A stretch of DNA of 64,000 bases from Embleya scabrispora DSM 41855 (GCF_000372745.1 NZ_KB889697.1:1-64000), one strand, 5' to 3'. Positions 7,066 to 16,475 are shown, numbered from the stretch's first letter. Notes: generated by a model not told the origin, from the letters alone. Numbers and translations: made by a program.

Positions 7066-9170
7066 CAGGCCCTCGCCTCCCGGTCGAGCGATCCACCGAG
7101 CGGCGCGTCGGGTGACTCGACGAGCTTTCCGTCGAGCGGCGCGTCGGGAGACCCGTCGAGCGGCCGGTCCGCTGCCGCAGCGGCCGACCCGTCCGCCACC
7201 GACCCGTCCGCCGATGCGACCGGCGGCTCCTGCGGCGTCACCACCGCCAGCGTCTGATCCATCGCCACCGACGCACCGGCCGGCGCGCCGATCTCGGTGA
7301 CCACGCCGTCGAAGGGCGCGGTCAGCGCGTGTTCCATCTTCATCGCCTCCACCACGACCACCGTCTGGCCACGGGTGACCCGATCGCCGACGGCGGCCTT
7401 GACCACGGTCACCGTGCCCGGCATCGGCGAGGTCAGCGCGCCACTGGCCGCCGCGCCGCCGGCCGCCTCGGCCCGGACGGTGTCCACCTCGCCGACCCGC
7501 CAGGTGTCCGGGCCGTACGCGAGCCAGCGCACCCCGGACGTCTCGGCCACATAGTCGAAGCGCTTGGTCAAGCCGTCGTGCTCGACCGCGAGCCCACCGG
7601 GCACGACCTGCACCGACGCCGACACCGGCGGGCCGCCGTCCACGGAGACCTCCCCGTCGCGCACCCGCACCTCGATCGGCTCGCCCGGCCCGATCCGCAA
7701 CACGTGCGTGTCCCAGGCCGGCCCGCCGACCCGCCACCCGGTCTGCGCCGAGAACGGATCCACCCAGCCGGTGCCGGTGTTGCGCTCGGCGCGCGCCGCG
7801 AGCGCCGCGGCGACGGCGACCTCCGGCGGCGCCGGGTGCCCGGTCAACTCGTCCGTCCTGGCCTCGACCAACCCGGTGTCCAGGTCGCCCGCGAGCACCG
7901 CCGGGTCGCCCAACAGGCGGTACAGGAAGCCGAGGTTGGTGGTCACGCCCAGCACCCGGGTCTGCGCGAGGGCCGCGCGCAGTCGGGTGATCGCCGTCGC
8001 GCGATCCTCGCCGTACGCGATCACCTTCGCCAGCATCGGGTCGTAGGAGCTGCCGATCTCACCGCCCTCGCGCAGCCCGGAGTCCACCCGGACGCCCTCC
8101 ATGTCCGGCTCACACACCGTCAACACCCGGCCACCGGTGGGCAGGAAGCCGCGGTCGGGATCCTCGGCGTAGATCCGGGCCTCGACCGCGTGGCCGTGCA
8201 TGGACACGTCGGACTTGCCGATCGCGGCGCCGGCGGCGATCCGCAGTTGGCTCTCCACCAGGTCCACCCGGGTGACCAGTTCGGTCACCGGGTGCTCGAC
8301 CTGAAGGCGGGTGTTCATCTCCATGAAGTAGAACGAGCCGGGATCCTCGGCCGGCACGATGAACTCGATGGTGCCCGCGCCCACGTAGCCGCAGGCCCGC
8401 GCGGCGCGCACGGCGGCGGCGCCCATCTCGGCCCGGGTGTCCGCGTCCAGCAGGGCGGACGGGGCCTCCTCGATGATCTTCTGGTGTCGGCGCTGCAGGC
8501 TGCACTCGCGTTCACCCAGGTGTACGACCGTGCCGTGGGTGTCCGCGAGCACCTGGATCTCGATGTGCCGGGGCCGGTCGATCCAGCGCTCGATCAGCAA
8601 CGTGTCGTCGCCGAACGCACCCTTGGCCTGCCGGCGGGCCGCCGCGATCTCGTCCGCGAGCAGCGCGCCGTCGTGCACCAGACGCATGCCCTTGCCACCG
8701 CCGCCCGCGGACGGCTTGATCAGCACCGGGAAGCCGATCTCGCGGGCGATGTCCGCGAGTTCGCCGTCGCTCATGCCGGCCGCGCCGCCGCCCGGAACCA
8801 CCGGTACGCCGAAGGCCGCGACCGTCTCCTTGGCCCGGATCTTGTCGCCCATCAGCTCGATGACGCCCGCCGGCGGTCCGACGAAGACCAGCCCGGCCCG
8901 CGCCACGGCGGCGGCGAACGCGGCGTTCTCGGAAAGGAATCCGTATCCCGGGTGAATCGCCCGAGCACCGGATCGCACCGCCGCGGCGACCACCGCGTCG
9001 ACGTCCAGATAGCTGGGCACCGCGACGGCCACGTCCGCCTCGCGCACGTGCCGCGCGTCGGCGTCGCCCGGCCCGTACACGGTGATCGCACGCACACCGA
9101 GCCGGCGCAGCGTGCGGATCACCCGGACCGCGATCTCGCCTCGGTTGGCGACCAGTACAGCCTCGAACAC
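7065..9170 (-). CDS. accA1: Biotin carboxylase / biotin carboxyl carrier protein, probable methylcrotonyl-CoA carboxylase alpha subunit
   Basis: A 701-residue alpha subunit. The biotin carboxylase domain (1 to about 450) shows the N-terminal LVANRGEIAVRV, the ATP-grasp glycine loop KPSAGGGGKGM, and the catalytic FMEMNTRLQVEHPVTE. A linker region follows, then the biotinyl domain with EAMKMEH, in which K611 should carry biotin. After the biotinyl domain comes an unusual tail of about 54 residues, rich in Asp, Pro, Ala and Ser with a duplicated SPDAPL unit, not needed by the family. The start is the GTG at 9170, with GAGGGG upstream and 11 bases from the accD1 stop. Partner AccD1 and the adjacent lyase point to 3-methylcrotonyl-CoA as substrate; acetyl- or propionyl-CoA is possible. 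Confidence 0.92.
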   Translation of the reverse strand: MFEAVLVANRGEIAVRVIRTLRRLGVRAITVYGPGDADARHVREADVAVAVPSYLDVDAVVAAAVRSGARAIHPGYGFLSENAAFAAAVARAGLVFVGPPAGVIELMGDKIRAKETVAAFGVPVVPGGGAAGMSDGELADIAREIGFPVLIKPSAGGGGKGMRLVHDGALLADEIAAARRQAKGAFGDDTLLIERWIDRPRHIEIQVLADTHGTVVHLGERECSLQRRHQKIIEEAPSALLDADTRAEMGAAAVRAARACGYVGAGTIEFIVPAEDPGSFYFMEMNTRLQVEHPVTELVTRVDLVESQLRIAAGAAIGKSDVSMHGHAVEARIYAEDPDRGFLPTGGRVLTVCEPDMEGVRVDSGLREGGEIGSSYDPMLAKVIAYGEDRATAITRLRAALAQTRVLGVTTNLGFLYRLLGDPAVLAGDLDTGLVEARTDELTGHPAPPEVAVAAALAARAERNTGTGWVDPFSAQTGWRVGGPAWDTHVLRIGPGEPIEVRVRDGEVSVDGGPPVSASVQVVPGGLAVEHDGLTKRFDYVAETSGVRWLAYGPDTWRVGEVDTVRAEAAGGAAASGALTSPMPGTVTVVKAAVGDRVTRGQTVVVVEAMKMEHALTAPFDGVVTEIGAPAGASVAMDQTLAVVTPQEPPVASADGSVADGSAAAAADRPLDGSPDAPLDGKLVESPDAPLGGSLDREARA
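7097..7151 (-). repeat. Direct repeat inside the 3' end of accA1
   Basis: CGAGCGGCGCGTCGGGTGA (7097-7115) recurs with one change at 7133-7151, an offset of 36 bases or 12 codons. It encodes the duplicated SPDAPL unit in the C-terminal tail, which suggests the tail grew by in-frame tandem duplication. Confidence 0.7.
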
Positions 9171-9181
9171 GTCGTGACCCC

Positions 9182-10786
9182 TCACATCCGGAACAGACCG
9201 AATTGCGGCTGCGCCAGCGGCGCGTTTCCGCACGCCGTCAGCGCGAGCCCCAGCACGGTGCGGGTGTCGAGCGGGTCGATGATCCCGTCGTCCCACAGCC
9301 GCGCGGTCGCGTAGTAGGCGTTGCCCTGCCGCTCGTACTGGTCGCGGATCGGCTGCTTGAACTCTTCCTCGCCGGTCCAGTTCCCGCCGCTCGCCTCGAT
9401 CTGGTCGCGCTTGACCGTGGCGAGCACGGTCGCGGCCTGCTCGCCGCCCATCACCGAGATCTTGGCGGTGGGCCACATCCACAAAAAGCGCGGACTGTAC
9501 GCGCGGCCACACATCGAGTAGTTGCCCGCGCCGTGCGAGCCGCCGATCACCACGGTCAGCTTGGGCACGCGCGTGGTGGCCACGGCGGTGACCATCTTGG
9601 CGCCGTGCTTGGCGATGCCGCCGTGCTCGTAGTCCTTGCCGACCATGAAGCCGGTGATGTTCTGCAGGAACACCAGCGGCACTCCGCGCTGGTCGCACAG
9701 CTCGATGAAGTGCGCGCCCTTGACCGCGGATTCGGCGAACAGGATGCCGTTGTTGGCGACGATGCCCACCGGGTGGCCGTGGATCCGGGCGAAGCCGGTG
9801 ACCAGGGTGGTGCCGTACTCGCCCTTGAACTCGTGGAAGCGCGAGCCGTCCACGATCCGGGCGATCACCTCGCGCACGTCGTAGGGCGTGCGCGCGTCCG
9901 GCGGCACCACGCCGTAGAGCCCGGCCGGATCGACCGCCGGCGGCTCGATCCCGCGCACGTCCCAGGGCAGTGGAGGGCGGGCGCCGAGCGTGCCGACGAT
10001 GTCGCGGACGATCCGCAGCGCGTCCTTGTCGTCGGCCGCGAGGTGGTCCACCACGCCGGAGATCCGGGCGTGCACGTCACCGCCGCCCAGCTCCTCGGCG
10101 CTGACCACCTCGCCGGTCGCGGCCTTCACCAGCGGCGGGCCGCCGAGGAAGATCGTGCCCTGGTTGCGCACGATCACCGTCTCGTCACTCATCGCCGGCA
10201 CGTACGCGCCGCCGGCGGTGCACGAGCCGAGCACCGCGGAGATCTGCGGGATGCCCTTGGCGCTCATCTGCGCCTGATTGAAGAAGATCCGGCCGAAGTG
10301 GTCCCGATCCGGGAAGACCTCGTCCTGCATCGGCAGGAACGCGCCGCCGGAGTCGACCAGGTACAGGCACGGAAGCCGGTTCTCCAGTGCGATCTCCTGC
10401 GCCCGCAGGTGCTTCTTGACCGTCATCGGGTAGTACGTGCCGCCCTTGACGGTCGCGTCGTTGGCCGCGATCACGCATTCGCGGCCGGCCACCCGGCCGA
10501 CGCCCGCGATGATCCCGGCGGCCGGCGCGTCGCCGCCGTACATCCCGTCGGCGGCCAGCGGCGCGACCTCCAGGAACGGCGTACCCGGGTCGAGCAACGC
10601 CTCCACCCGATCGCGCGGCAGCAGTTTGCCGCGCGCGGTGTGCCGCTCCCGGGCCCGTTCGCCGCCGCCCAGGGCGGTCGCCGCCAGCCGGTCGCGCAGC
10701 TCGCCGACCGCGCGTTCGTGTGCTTCCGCGTTGGCCCGGTACGTCTTCGCCCCCGGGTCGGCGGCTGTGCCGAGCACGCTCTCCAT
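9182..10786 (-). CDS. accD1: Carboxyltransferase beta subunit, probable methylcrotonyl-CoA carboxylase
   Basis: A 534-residue acyl-CoA carboxyltransferase that moves the carboxyl group from biotin on AccA1 to the acyl-CoA. Motifs visible are the N-terminal [16 protein letters not shown], the acyl-CoA oxyanion segment [16 protein letters not shown], and the C-terminal biotin-side glycines in [31 protein letters not shown] fits methylcrotonyl-CoA carboxylase beta subunits better than propionyl-CoA ones. It is the first gene of the operon, its ATG at 10786 preceded by GAGGCGG. The 77 bases separating it from the divergent TetR gene contain TTAACC-type operator repeats, so repression by that regulator is likely. 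Confidence 0.94.
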   Translation of the reverse strand: MESVLGTAADPGAKTYRANAEAHERAVGELRDRLAATALGGGERARERHTARGKLLPRDRVEALLDPGTPFLEVAPLAADGMYGGDAPAAGIIAGVGRVAGRECVIAANDATVKGGTYYPMTVKKHLRAQEIALENRLPCLYLVDSGGAFLPMQDEVFPDRDHFGRIFFNQAQMSAKGIPQISAVLGSCTAGGAYVPAMSDETVIVRNQGTIFLGGPPLVKAATGEVVSAEELGGGDVHARISGVVDHLAADDKDALRIVRDIVGTLGARPPLPWDVRGIEPPAVDPAGLYGVVPPDARTPYDVREVIARIVDGSRFHEFKGEYGTTLVTGFARIHGHPVGIVANNGILFAESAVKGAHFIELCDQRGVPLVFLQNITGFMVGKDYEHGGIAKHGAKMVTAVATTRVPKLTVVIGGSHGAGNYSMCGRAYSPRFLWMWPTAKISVMGGEQAATVLATVKRDQIEASGGNWTGEEEFKQPIRDQYERQGNAYYATARLWDDGIIDPLDTRTVLGLALTACGNAPLAQPQFGLFRM

Positions 10787-10798
10787 GACACCGCCTCA

Positions 10799-10844
10799 AG
10801 TTAACCTTCGTTCACCTGCCCCCGAGGTTAACCACGGTTAATCC
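10799..10844. promoter_or_regulatory. Operator cluster between accD1 and the TetR gene
   Basis: TTAACC at 10801, the 8-bp palindrome GGTTAACC at 10826-10833, and the inverted repeat TTAACC-AC-GGTTAA at 10828-10841 crowd a 77-base divergent intergenic region. The half-site TTAACC/GGTTAA occurs three times, the pattern expected for a TetR-family autoregulator that also represses the neighbouring operon. Confidence 0.65.
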
Positions 10845-10851
10845 GAGTGTC

Positions 10852-10857
10852 TAGCAT
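10852..10857 (+). promoter_or_regulatory. -10 box of the TetR gene, probably leaderless
   Basis: TAGCAT ends six bases before the ATG at 10864 and no Shine-Dalgarno sequence precedes that ATG, so the transcript probably begins at or next to the start codon. The operator repeats lie immediately upstream. Confidence 0.5.
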
Positions 10858-10863
10858 GGACAC

Positions 10864-11427
10864 ATGACCGTGAGCCGTCGAGAGCAGATTCTGCAGGTGG
10901 CAGCCCGGCTGTTCGCCGAGCGCGGCTACCAGAGCGTGGGCATGGACGACATCGGCGCGGCGGTGGGCATCAGCGGCCCCGCGCTCTACAAGCATTTCCG
11001 GGGCAAGGAGGCGATGCTGACCGAGTTGCTGGTCGACATCAGCGAGAAACTCCTGGCCCGGGGCCTGGAGCGGGCGGCGATCGAGGAACCGGCGCAGGCG
11101 TTGGCGGCGCTGATCGAGGGCCAGGTCGAGTTCGCGCTGCGCCATCCGGACCTGATCACGCTGCACGACCACGCGCTCAACCAGGTGCCCACGGCCGAGC
11201 GACACCGGATCCGCCGGGTGCAGCGCGCCTACGTGGAGATCTGGGTCGAGGTCGCCCTCAAGGCCCACCCGGGCCGACTCGACGACCGCGAGGCACGCGC
11301 GGCGGTGCATGCCGCCTTCGGCCTGATCAACTCGACTCCGCACACCCTGCGCACCCCGCAGCGCATCCTGGCGCCGATGCTGCGCCGGATGGCCCTGGGC
11401 GCGCTCTCGGCGGCGGCAGCGCGATAG
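10864..11427 (+). CDS. TetR family transcriptional regulator of the leucine-catabolic operon
   Basis: A 187-residue TetR regulator. The N-terminal DNA-binding domain is canonical: SRREQILQVAARLFAERGYQ, then VGMDDIGAAVGISGPALYKHF with the recognition helix at about residues 34-45. The C-terminal domain has the SACE_7040-type look (AFGLINSTPHT) seen in regulators of acyl-CoA metabolism. Divergent placement from accD1, plus inverted repeats in the shared promoter region, suggest it represses the accD1-accA1-hmgL-acdH operon and itself, released by an acyl-CoA intermediate. The ligand is inferred, not shown. Confidence 0.88.
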   Translation: MTVSRREQILQVAARLFAERGYQSVGMDDIGAAVGISGPALYKHFRGKEAMLTELLVDISEKLLARGLERAAIEEPAQALAALIEGQVEFALRHPDLITLHDHALNQVPTAERHRIRRVQRAYVEIWVEVALKAHPGRLDDREARAAVHAAFGLINSTPHTLRTPQRILAPMLRRMALGALSAAAAR

Positions 11428-11470
11428 CCGCGGGCCGCCTGGGCGCGGACCCGGGCGGACGCGGCGGAGC

Positions 11471-11980
11471 CTAGCCGGCTTCGTACGGGATGTTCACCGC
11501 GTCGGTGCGGCCGGACCAGGACAGGTCCAGGTGCCAGCAACCGGGCGCGGGCAGGTCGATGTCGGATGGGCCGGGGCCGTTCACCACCTCTCGGATGACG
11601 ACGTCGCCGCCGCCGACCAGGGTCGCCTCGATCCGCAACACCCGACTCGGCCGGTCGGCGCCCGCCGGCCCGGGGCGGGCCGCCCACAGGATCCTGCTCG
11701 GTCGACCGGGCCGGGCCGGGGCCGAGTACGGATAGCCGAGCAGAATCGCGACCATCTCGCCGCGCGCGCCGAACACGTGCGGAGCGGACGCTCCCGGGGC
11801 AAGGCCCGCGCGCGCCCACTCGGGTAACTCCCCGCGGGCGACCACGGACGCGCACGGCCCGGCGCCGGCCGCCGGCGACGCGGAGACCACCGCCCGATAC
11901 CCGGCCGGCCCGCTGCACGCCACCAGGACCGAGGCACTCAAGGCGATGAGCGGACCGACCCGGCGGCGTTGCGATGACAT
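11471..11980 (-). CDS. Conserved actinomycete lipoprotein of unknown function
   Basis: A 169-residue protein with a lipoprotein signal: basic start SSQRRRVGP, a hydrophobic stretch, and a cysteine at about residue 22 in SVLVACSG. The mature part begins with a Cys-containing segment and GELPEWARAG, continues through a VAILLGYPYSAP strand, and ends with PGCWHLDLSWSGRTD, a pattern I recall from hypothetical lipoproteins conserved across Streptomyces. The ATG at 11980 has GGGAG upstream. It is likely exported and anchored on the outer face of the membrane. No function can be given. It converges with the TetR gene, with 43 bases between the stops. Confidence 0.75.
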   Translation of the reverse strand: MSSQRRRVGPLIALSASVLVACSGPAGYRAVVSASPAAGAGPCASVVARGELPEWARAGLAPGASAPHVFGARGEMVAILLGYPYSAPARPGRPSRILWAARPGPAGADRPSRVLRIEATLVGGGDVVIREVVNGPGPSDIDLPAPGCWHLDLSWSGRTDAVNIPYEAG

Positions 11981-12252
11981 GACGCTCCCAACGGCCCGCG
12001 CGGCCGGCCCGTGCCGGCCGCGACGACGCCTCGTGGTGGACCCGGGACCCCGAGGAATCCGATGGGTAATCGACCGACTCCGTTCGGTGACTCGTACGAG
12101 AGTTCCCTTCCCGGGCGCGATCCGTCAACCCCGTCCCACGCTCGGAGACCACGGAGTTCGGGCACGACTCCCTCGCGCGCCGGGCCCGCTCCCGGGACGG
12201 GTCGTGCGGGTCCGTCCCGGGGCGGTCGCGACCGACTCCGGTCGCGCGCGGG

Positions 12253-12909
12253 TCATCGGGCGGGTCGACCCGACGCCCGGATGGTGATGTTGAGCCGACC
12301 GGTGGTCAGGCCGGTGGCCGAATCCCCGGTACCCGGACGGATTTTGGGCACTCCGTGGTAGGCGAGCCGGGACGGGCCGCCGAATACCACCAGATCGCCG
12401 CCGCGCAGTTCCACGTCCGTCCACGGACGGGTGCGGGTCTCGGTGTTGCCGAAACGGAACACGCATGCGTCACCGATGCTCAGCGACACCACCGGGGCCG
12501 GCGAGTCCTCGTCCGCGTCCCGATGCAGGCCCATTTTCGCGTCCGCGTCGTAGAAGTTGACCAGGCCGATGTCGTACGGGTCGGTCGGGATCGACCCGTA
12601 CACGTCGGCCACCGCCCGCCGGGCCAACCCGCCCAGCAGCGGCGGAAACGGCTTCACCCGCTCACCGGTGGGCAGTTGCTCGGTGTAGCGGTACGGCTCC
12701 CAGTGCAGTCCCAGACTCACGCTGCGCACGCTCATCACGCCGCCCGAGGGCATCACCACGCGTCGCATGCCGGCCGGTGGCGCGGCCCACGTCCGGGCCG
12801 CCACCACCAGTTCCCGCTGCTCGTCGAGCGAGAGCCAGTCCGGTACGTGCCAGGCCCCGGGCGCGAGTTCGGCCCGCTCCCGGGGCAGCGGAAACAGTTC
12901 GCCACTCAC
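12253..12909 (-). CDS. alkB: Alpha-ketoglutarate-dependent dioxygenase AlkB (DNA/RNA demethylase)
   Basis: An Fe(II)/2-oxoglutarate oxygenase repairing alkylated bases by oxidative demethylation. The family landmarks are present: NFYDADAKMGLHRDADED with the HxD iron ligands, the distal iron histidine in LAYHGV, and RLNITIR whose arginines bind 2-oxoglutarate and substrate. GGDLVVFGG precedes the distal histidine as in AlkB. I set the start at the GTG at 12909 (SGELFPLPRE); there is no strong ribosome binding site, and a GTG three codons earlier is equally possible. At 218 residues it is the normal size. No adaptive-response regulator is adjacent. Confidence 0.9.
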   Translation of the reverse strand: MSGELFPLPRERAELAPGAWHVPDWLSLDEQRELVVAARTWAAPPAGMRRVVMPSGGVMSVRSVSLGLHWEPYRYTEQLPTGERVKPFPPLLGGLARRAVADVYGSIPTDPYDIGLVNFYDADAKMGLHRDADEDSPAPVVSLSIGDACVFRFGNTETRTRPWTDVELRGGDLVVFGGPSRLAYHGVPKIRPGTGDSATGLTTGRLNITIRASGRPAR

Positions 12910-13021
12910 ACTCGGCACCGAATCACACGCGGCGAGTCGCCGGGGGGCACGACGCACCGCCCGTCGGCCGACGGCCGACTCGCCGCACGCCGCCCACGAG
13001 TGGCCGCACATCGTCCACCGC

Positions 13022-13846
13022 TCACCCGGTGACCCATTTCGGCGCGCGCTTCTCCCGGAAGGCCGCCATGCCCTCGGTCGCGTCCGCGGAGGCGAACAGC
13101 TCGGCGGAGCGCTGCGCGAGGGCTCGGCCGTCCCGGTCGAAGCCGGCCCGTACCGCGCCGGTGGTGAGCTTCTTCGACTCGATCAGCCCCTGCCGCGAGC
13201 ACAGTCGGAACGAGGCGACCAGCGCCGCGACCGCGTCGTCCGCGCCGCCGGCGCCGTCGACCGCCCGGGTCAGCAGCCCGATCCGCTCGGCCTCCACACC
13301 GTCGAACACGTCCCCGGTGAGGAAGTACCGCGACACCGAGCGCGGGTCCATCCGCGGCGCCGTGGTCAACGAGATGACCGCCGGGCTGAGCCCGAGGCGC
13401 GCCTCGGTGAAGGCGAAAGTGGCCTGCGCGGGCGCGATCGCCAGGTCGGCGGCACCGACCAGACCGATGCCGCCCGCCCGCGCGTTGCCGCGCAGGTGTG
13501 CGACCACGGGCACCGGCACCTCCACCACCAGGCGCAGCAGCGCGAGCAGTTGCTCCGCACCCTGTGCCATACCGCCCGCGGCCGCCTCGCGCAGGTCCAT
13601 GCCCGAACAGAAGGTCGGTCCGGTGTGGGTGAGCACCACCGCGCGTACCCGCTCGTCCACACCGGCCTCGGCCAAGTGGTGACGCAGTCGGGCAACCAGG
13701 CGTGCGGAGAGCGCGTTGCGGTTGGCGGGTGAATCCAGCGTGATGGTCGCGATGCCGTCGTCCAGGCTCAGGTGCACCGGGTCGTCGGTCGGGGTCGGGT
13801 GTCCCGGCTCGGCGTTCGGGTTGATGCGTACCGGCTCGGCGTCCAC
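13022..13846 (-). CDS. Enoyl-CoA hydratase/isomerase family protein, possible methylglutaconyl-CoA hydratase
   Basis: A 274-residue crotonase-fold protein. The first oxyanion-hole strand ([20 protein letters not shown]) and the second ([21 protein letters not shown]) are intact, and the C-terminal helices end in [10 protein letters not shown], typical of streptomycete enoyl-CoA hydratases. The start is the GTG at 13846, with a strong GGAGGAG six bases upstream. Leucine degradation needs a methylglutaconyl-CoA hydratase between the carboxylase and HMG-CoA lyase, and none lies inside the accD1 operon; this gene, about 2 kb away on the same strand, is the nearest candidate. Assignment beyond the family is inference. 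Confidence 0.85.
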   Translation of the reverse strand: MDAEPVRINPNAEPGHPTPTDDPVHLSLDDGIATITLDSPANRNALSARLVARLRHHLAEAGVDERVRAVVLTHTGPTFCSGMDLREAAAGGMAQGAEQLLALLRLVVEVPVPVVAHLRGNARAGGIGLVGAADLAIAPAQATFAFTEARLGLSPAVISLTTAPRMDPRSVSRYFLTGDVFDGVEAERIGLLTRAVDGAGGADDAVAALVASFRLCSRQGLIESKKLTTGAVRAGFDRDGRALAQRSAELFASADATEGMAAFREKRAPKWVTG

Positions 13847-14228
13847 GGTTCTCCTCCGGGTTCGGGGCGGTCGGCGCGACGACCGGGGGTGGCCCGTGCC
13901 GCGCGGGCCCGGCACCGTGACCGGCAGTGGTTGCCCGTCGCGATACTGGTGCCGTGGCCCTGGGGCCTGTCTCGGATCCCGCGCCGAGTACCACGACGCC
14001 CGGCACCGGACGCCGCGGAGCCCGACGCGGGACCGAAGACACGCCCTAGATCCTCACATGAGCGGGTCACCTGCGATCGAACCGCGTCGCTTTCATGTTC
14101 CTTTCATGTCGAGCGCGCACATTGAGACGACACGCTTTTGTGCCGAATCCACACGGAGGGTGTCCGCGTGCGACCGTGGGGCCACCCGCAGTAACGGTCC
14201 CCCGAGTCCGCCGAATGAAGGAGTCGCC
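13847..14228. other. Promoter region of the mprAB-like operon, no gene
   Basis: This 382-base gap separates the hydratase gene from the rightward two-component operon. It holds the direct repeat CTTTCATGT at 14090 and 14101 (see separate entry) and GAAGGAG at 14216-14222, the ribosome binding site for the response regulator. I found no open frame with protein-family features in it. Confidence 0.6.
14090..14109 (+). promoter_or_regulatory. Direct repeat typical of OmpR-family autoregulation
   Basis: CTTTCATGT occurs at 14090-14098 and again at 14101-14109, exactly 11 bases apart, one helical turn. OmpR/PhoB-family regulators bind such tandem repeats head to tail. It lies about 120 bases before the response-regulator start, a good position for autoregulation. 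Confidence 0.55.
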
Positions 14229-14957
14229 ATGACGCCCGCCGCCGACACCGGAACGCCGCCGCACATCCTCGTCGTCGACGACGAACCCGCCGTACGCGAG
14301 GCGCTCGAAACCAGCCTGCGCTTCGAGGGCTACCGGGTCACCCTCGCCGACGAGGGCGTGGCCGCGCTCACCGCGATCGCCGGGGGCGAGCCGGATCTGG
14401 TCCTGTTGGACGTGCTGATGCCGCGGATGGACGGCCTCACCGCGTGCCGGCGACTACGCGCCCGCGGCGACACGCTTCCGGTGCTGATGCTCACCGCCCG
14501 GGACGCGGTCGGCGACCGGGTGACCGGGCTCGACGCGGGCGCGGACGACTATCTCGTGAAGCCGTTCGAACTGGACGAACTGCTGGCCCGGGTGCGGGCA
14601 CTGCTGCGACGCAGCGCGATGTCCGGCGCCGGCGAGGCGGCGGACGACGCGCTCACGTTCGCCGACCTGCGGATGGACACCGCCTCGCGCGAGGTCACCC
14701 GGGCCGGCCGGGCGATCGACTTGACCCGAACGGAGTACACCCTGTTGGAGCTGTTGCTCACCCACCCGCGCCAGGTGCTGACCCGGGAACAGATCCTGCG
14801 CAACGTCTGGGGGTTCGACTTCGAACCCGCGTCCAACTCGCTCGACGTCTACGTGATGTACCTGCGCCGCAAGACCGAGGCGGGCGGGCTGCCCCGACTG
14901 GTACACACCGTGCGCGGCGTCGGCTACGTACTGCGTGCGGTGGAGACGCCGGCCTGA
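14229..14957 (+). CDS. mprA: OmpR-family response regulator, MprA-like
   Basis: A 242-residue two-domain response regulator. The receiver domain (12 to about 125) has the acidic pair in VVDDEP, the phosphoacceptor D61 in [11 protein letters not shown], the threonine in LMLTARD and the lysine in YLVKPF. The C-terminal winged helix has [12 protein letters not shown] and [11 protein letters not shown]. The sequence closely resembles MprA of mycobacteria, which controls the envelope-stress response. The start is the ATG at 14229, seven bases after GAAGGAG. Its stop overlaps the kinase start (TGATG), so both are made together. An 11-bp-spaced direct repeat upstream suggests autoregulation. Confidence 0.92.
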   Translation: MTPAADTGTPPHILVVDDEPAVREALETSLRFEGYRVTLADEGVAALTAIAGGEPDLVLLDVLMPRMDGLTACRRLRARGDTLPVLMLTARDAVGDRVTGLDAGADDYLVKPFELDELLARVRALLRRSAMSGAGEAADDALTFADLRMDTASREVTRAGRAIDLTRTEYTLLELLLTHPRQVLTREQILRNVWGFDFEPASNSLDVYVMYLRRKTEAGGLPRLVHTVRGVGYVLRAVETPA

Positions 14958-16363
14958 TGCATCGTCACCTGCCGCTGCGCGCCCGCCTGGCGCTGCTCAC
15001 CGCGCTCGCCGTCGCACTCGCCGTCGCGGCGGCCGCGGTGACGTGCTGGGTATTGACGCGCAACCAGCTGCGCGAGCAGATGGACCGGACCCTGGCCACC
15101 ACCGGGACGCCGTTCCTGAACCCGCGCGGCGGGCCCAGCGCGACCATCGCCGACATCTGCGGCCGACCCGCACCGCCGTTCCAGCGCGGCCTGTTGACCT
15201 ACCAGGTGATCAGGGCCGACGGGTGGTCGTGCACGCAGTTGGGCACCACGACCGACCCGGTCTCCCCGGTGCCGGTGAGCACGGCGGACAAGGTGATCGC
15301 GGCGGCGAACGCGGTGGACGACACGAAGGTGGTCTTCCACGACGCGACGACCAAGGACGGCAGGCACGTCCGGGTGATGACGCAACACGTGAGCCGGGAC
15401 ACGGCGGTGTCGGTTTCCCGACCGCTCGGCGAGATCGAGAGTTCGCTGGACAGCCTCGCCCTGTGGCTGGCGGTGGTCAGCGCGATCGGCATCGTGGGCG
15501 CCGCGACGCTGGGCCTGTTGGTGGCGCGGGCCGCGCTCCGGCCGGTCGATCGGCTCACCGAGGCAGCCGAGCACGTGGCCCGTACCGAGGATCTGGACAC
15601 CGTGATCCCGATCGCGGGCAAGGACGAGATCGCGCGCCTGGGCCGCTCGTTCAACGCGATGACCGCCTCGCTCCAGGCGTCCCGGCTGCGCCAGCAACGG
15701 TTGATCGCCGACGCGGGACACGAACTGCGCACACCGCTGACGTCGTTGCGCACCAATACCGACCTGTTGTTGCGCAGCGAGCAGACCGGGCGGCCGATCC
15801 CGCCTGCCGACAAGGAGCGCCTGCTGCGCAACGTCAAGGCGCAGCTGGTCGAACTCTCCGACCTGGTGGGCGACCTGCTCTTGCTTGCGCGCCCGGAGCA
15901 GGCGCCCAGCACCCCGCCGAGCACGAGCGCCGGGCTGCACACCGCGATCGAACGCGCGGTGCGGCGCGCCGAGTTGCGTGCGCCGGACGCGCGGATCCAG
16001 GTGGAGCTCGAACCCTGGTACGTGCGTGGCGAACCCGCGGCGTTGGAGCGGGCGGTGGTCAACCTGCTGGACAACGCACTCAAGTTCGGCGGTTCCGGCG
16101 CCGAGGCGACAGTCCGGGTGCGGCTCCACGACGGCGAACTCACCGTGCGCGACCACGGGCCCGGCATCGCCGCCGACGACGTCCCGTACGTCTTCGAACG
16201 CTTCTGGCGCGCGCCCGCCGCCCGCGGCCTCCCCGGCTCCGGCCTCGGCCTGGCCATCGTGGCCCGCACGGTCGCCGACGCGGGCGGCACGGTGGCCCTG
16301 GAACCGGCCGCCGACGGGCCCGGCACGATCGCCAGGATCCGGCTGCCGGGAACGACGGGGTAG
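14957..16363 (+). CDS. mprB: Membrane sensor histidine kinase, MprB-like
   Basis: A 468-residue kinase partner of the upstream regulator. One transmembrane helix near 10-33, an extracellular sensor of about 130 residues, a second helix near 165-188, then HAMP, a dimerisation helix with H255 in DAGHELRTPLTSLRTN, and an ATPase domain with LLDNALKFG (N box), DHGPGIA (G1), FERFWRA (F box) and GSGLGLAI (G2). The sensor contains two cysteines (around 62 and 82) that could form a disulfide on the outer face. The organisation and H box match MprB of mycobacteria. The signal is probably envelope stress, by family analogy. Confidence 0.93.
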   Translation: MHRHLPLRARLALLTALAVALAVAAAAVTCWVLTRNQLREQMDRTLATTGTPFLNPRGGPSATIADICGRPAPPFQRGLLTYQVIRADGWSCTQLGTTTDPVSPVPVSTADKVIAAANAVDDTKVVFHDATTKDGRHVRVMTQHVSRDTAVSVSRPLGEIESSLDSLALWLAVVSAIGIVGAATLGLLVARAALRPVDRLTEAAEHVARTEDLDTVIPIAGKDEIARLGRSFNAMTASLQASRLRQQRLIADAGHELRTPLTSLRTNTDLLLRSEQTGRPIPPADKERLLRNVKAQLVELSDLVGDLLLLARPEQAPSTPPSTSAGLHTAIERAVRRAELRAPDARIQVELEPWYVRGEPAALERAVVNLLDNALKFGGSGAEATVRVRLHDGELTVRDHGPGIAADDVPYVFERFWRAPAARGLPGSGLGLAIVARTVADAGGTVALEPAADGPGTIARIRLPGTTG

Positions 16364-16475
16364 GCGCGCATCGGCCGCAGGCCGCGCCCGGCCACGGTCG
16401 GCGGGCAACCGGGGCAGGCCGGGCGCACCACGCCGACCGCCGTCGCCGAGCGCTCCGGCCCACCGCGTGCCGCCG

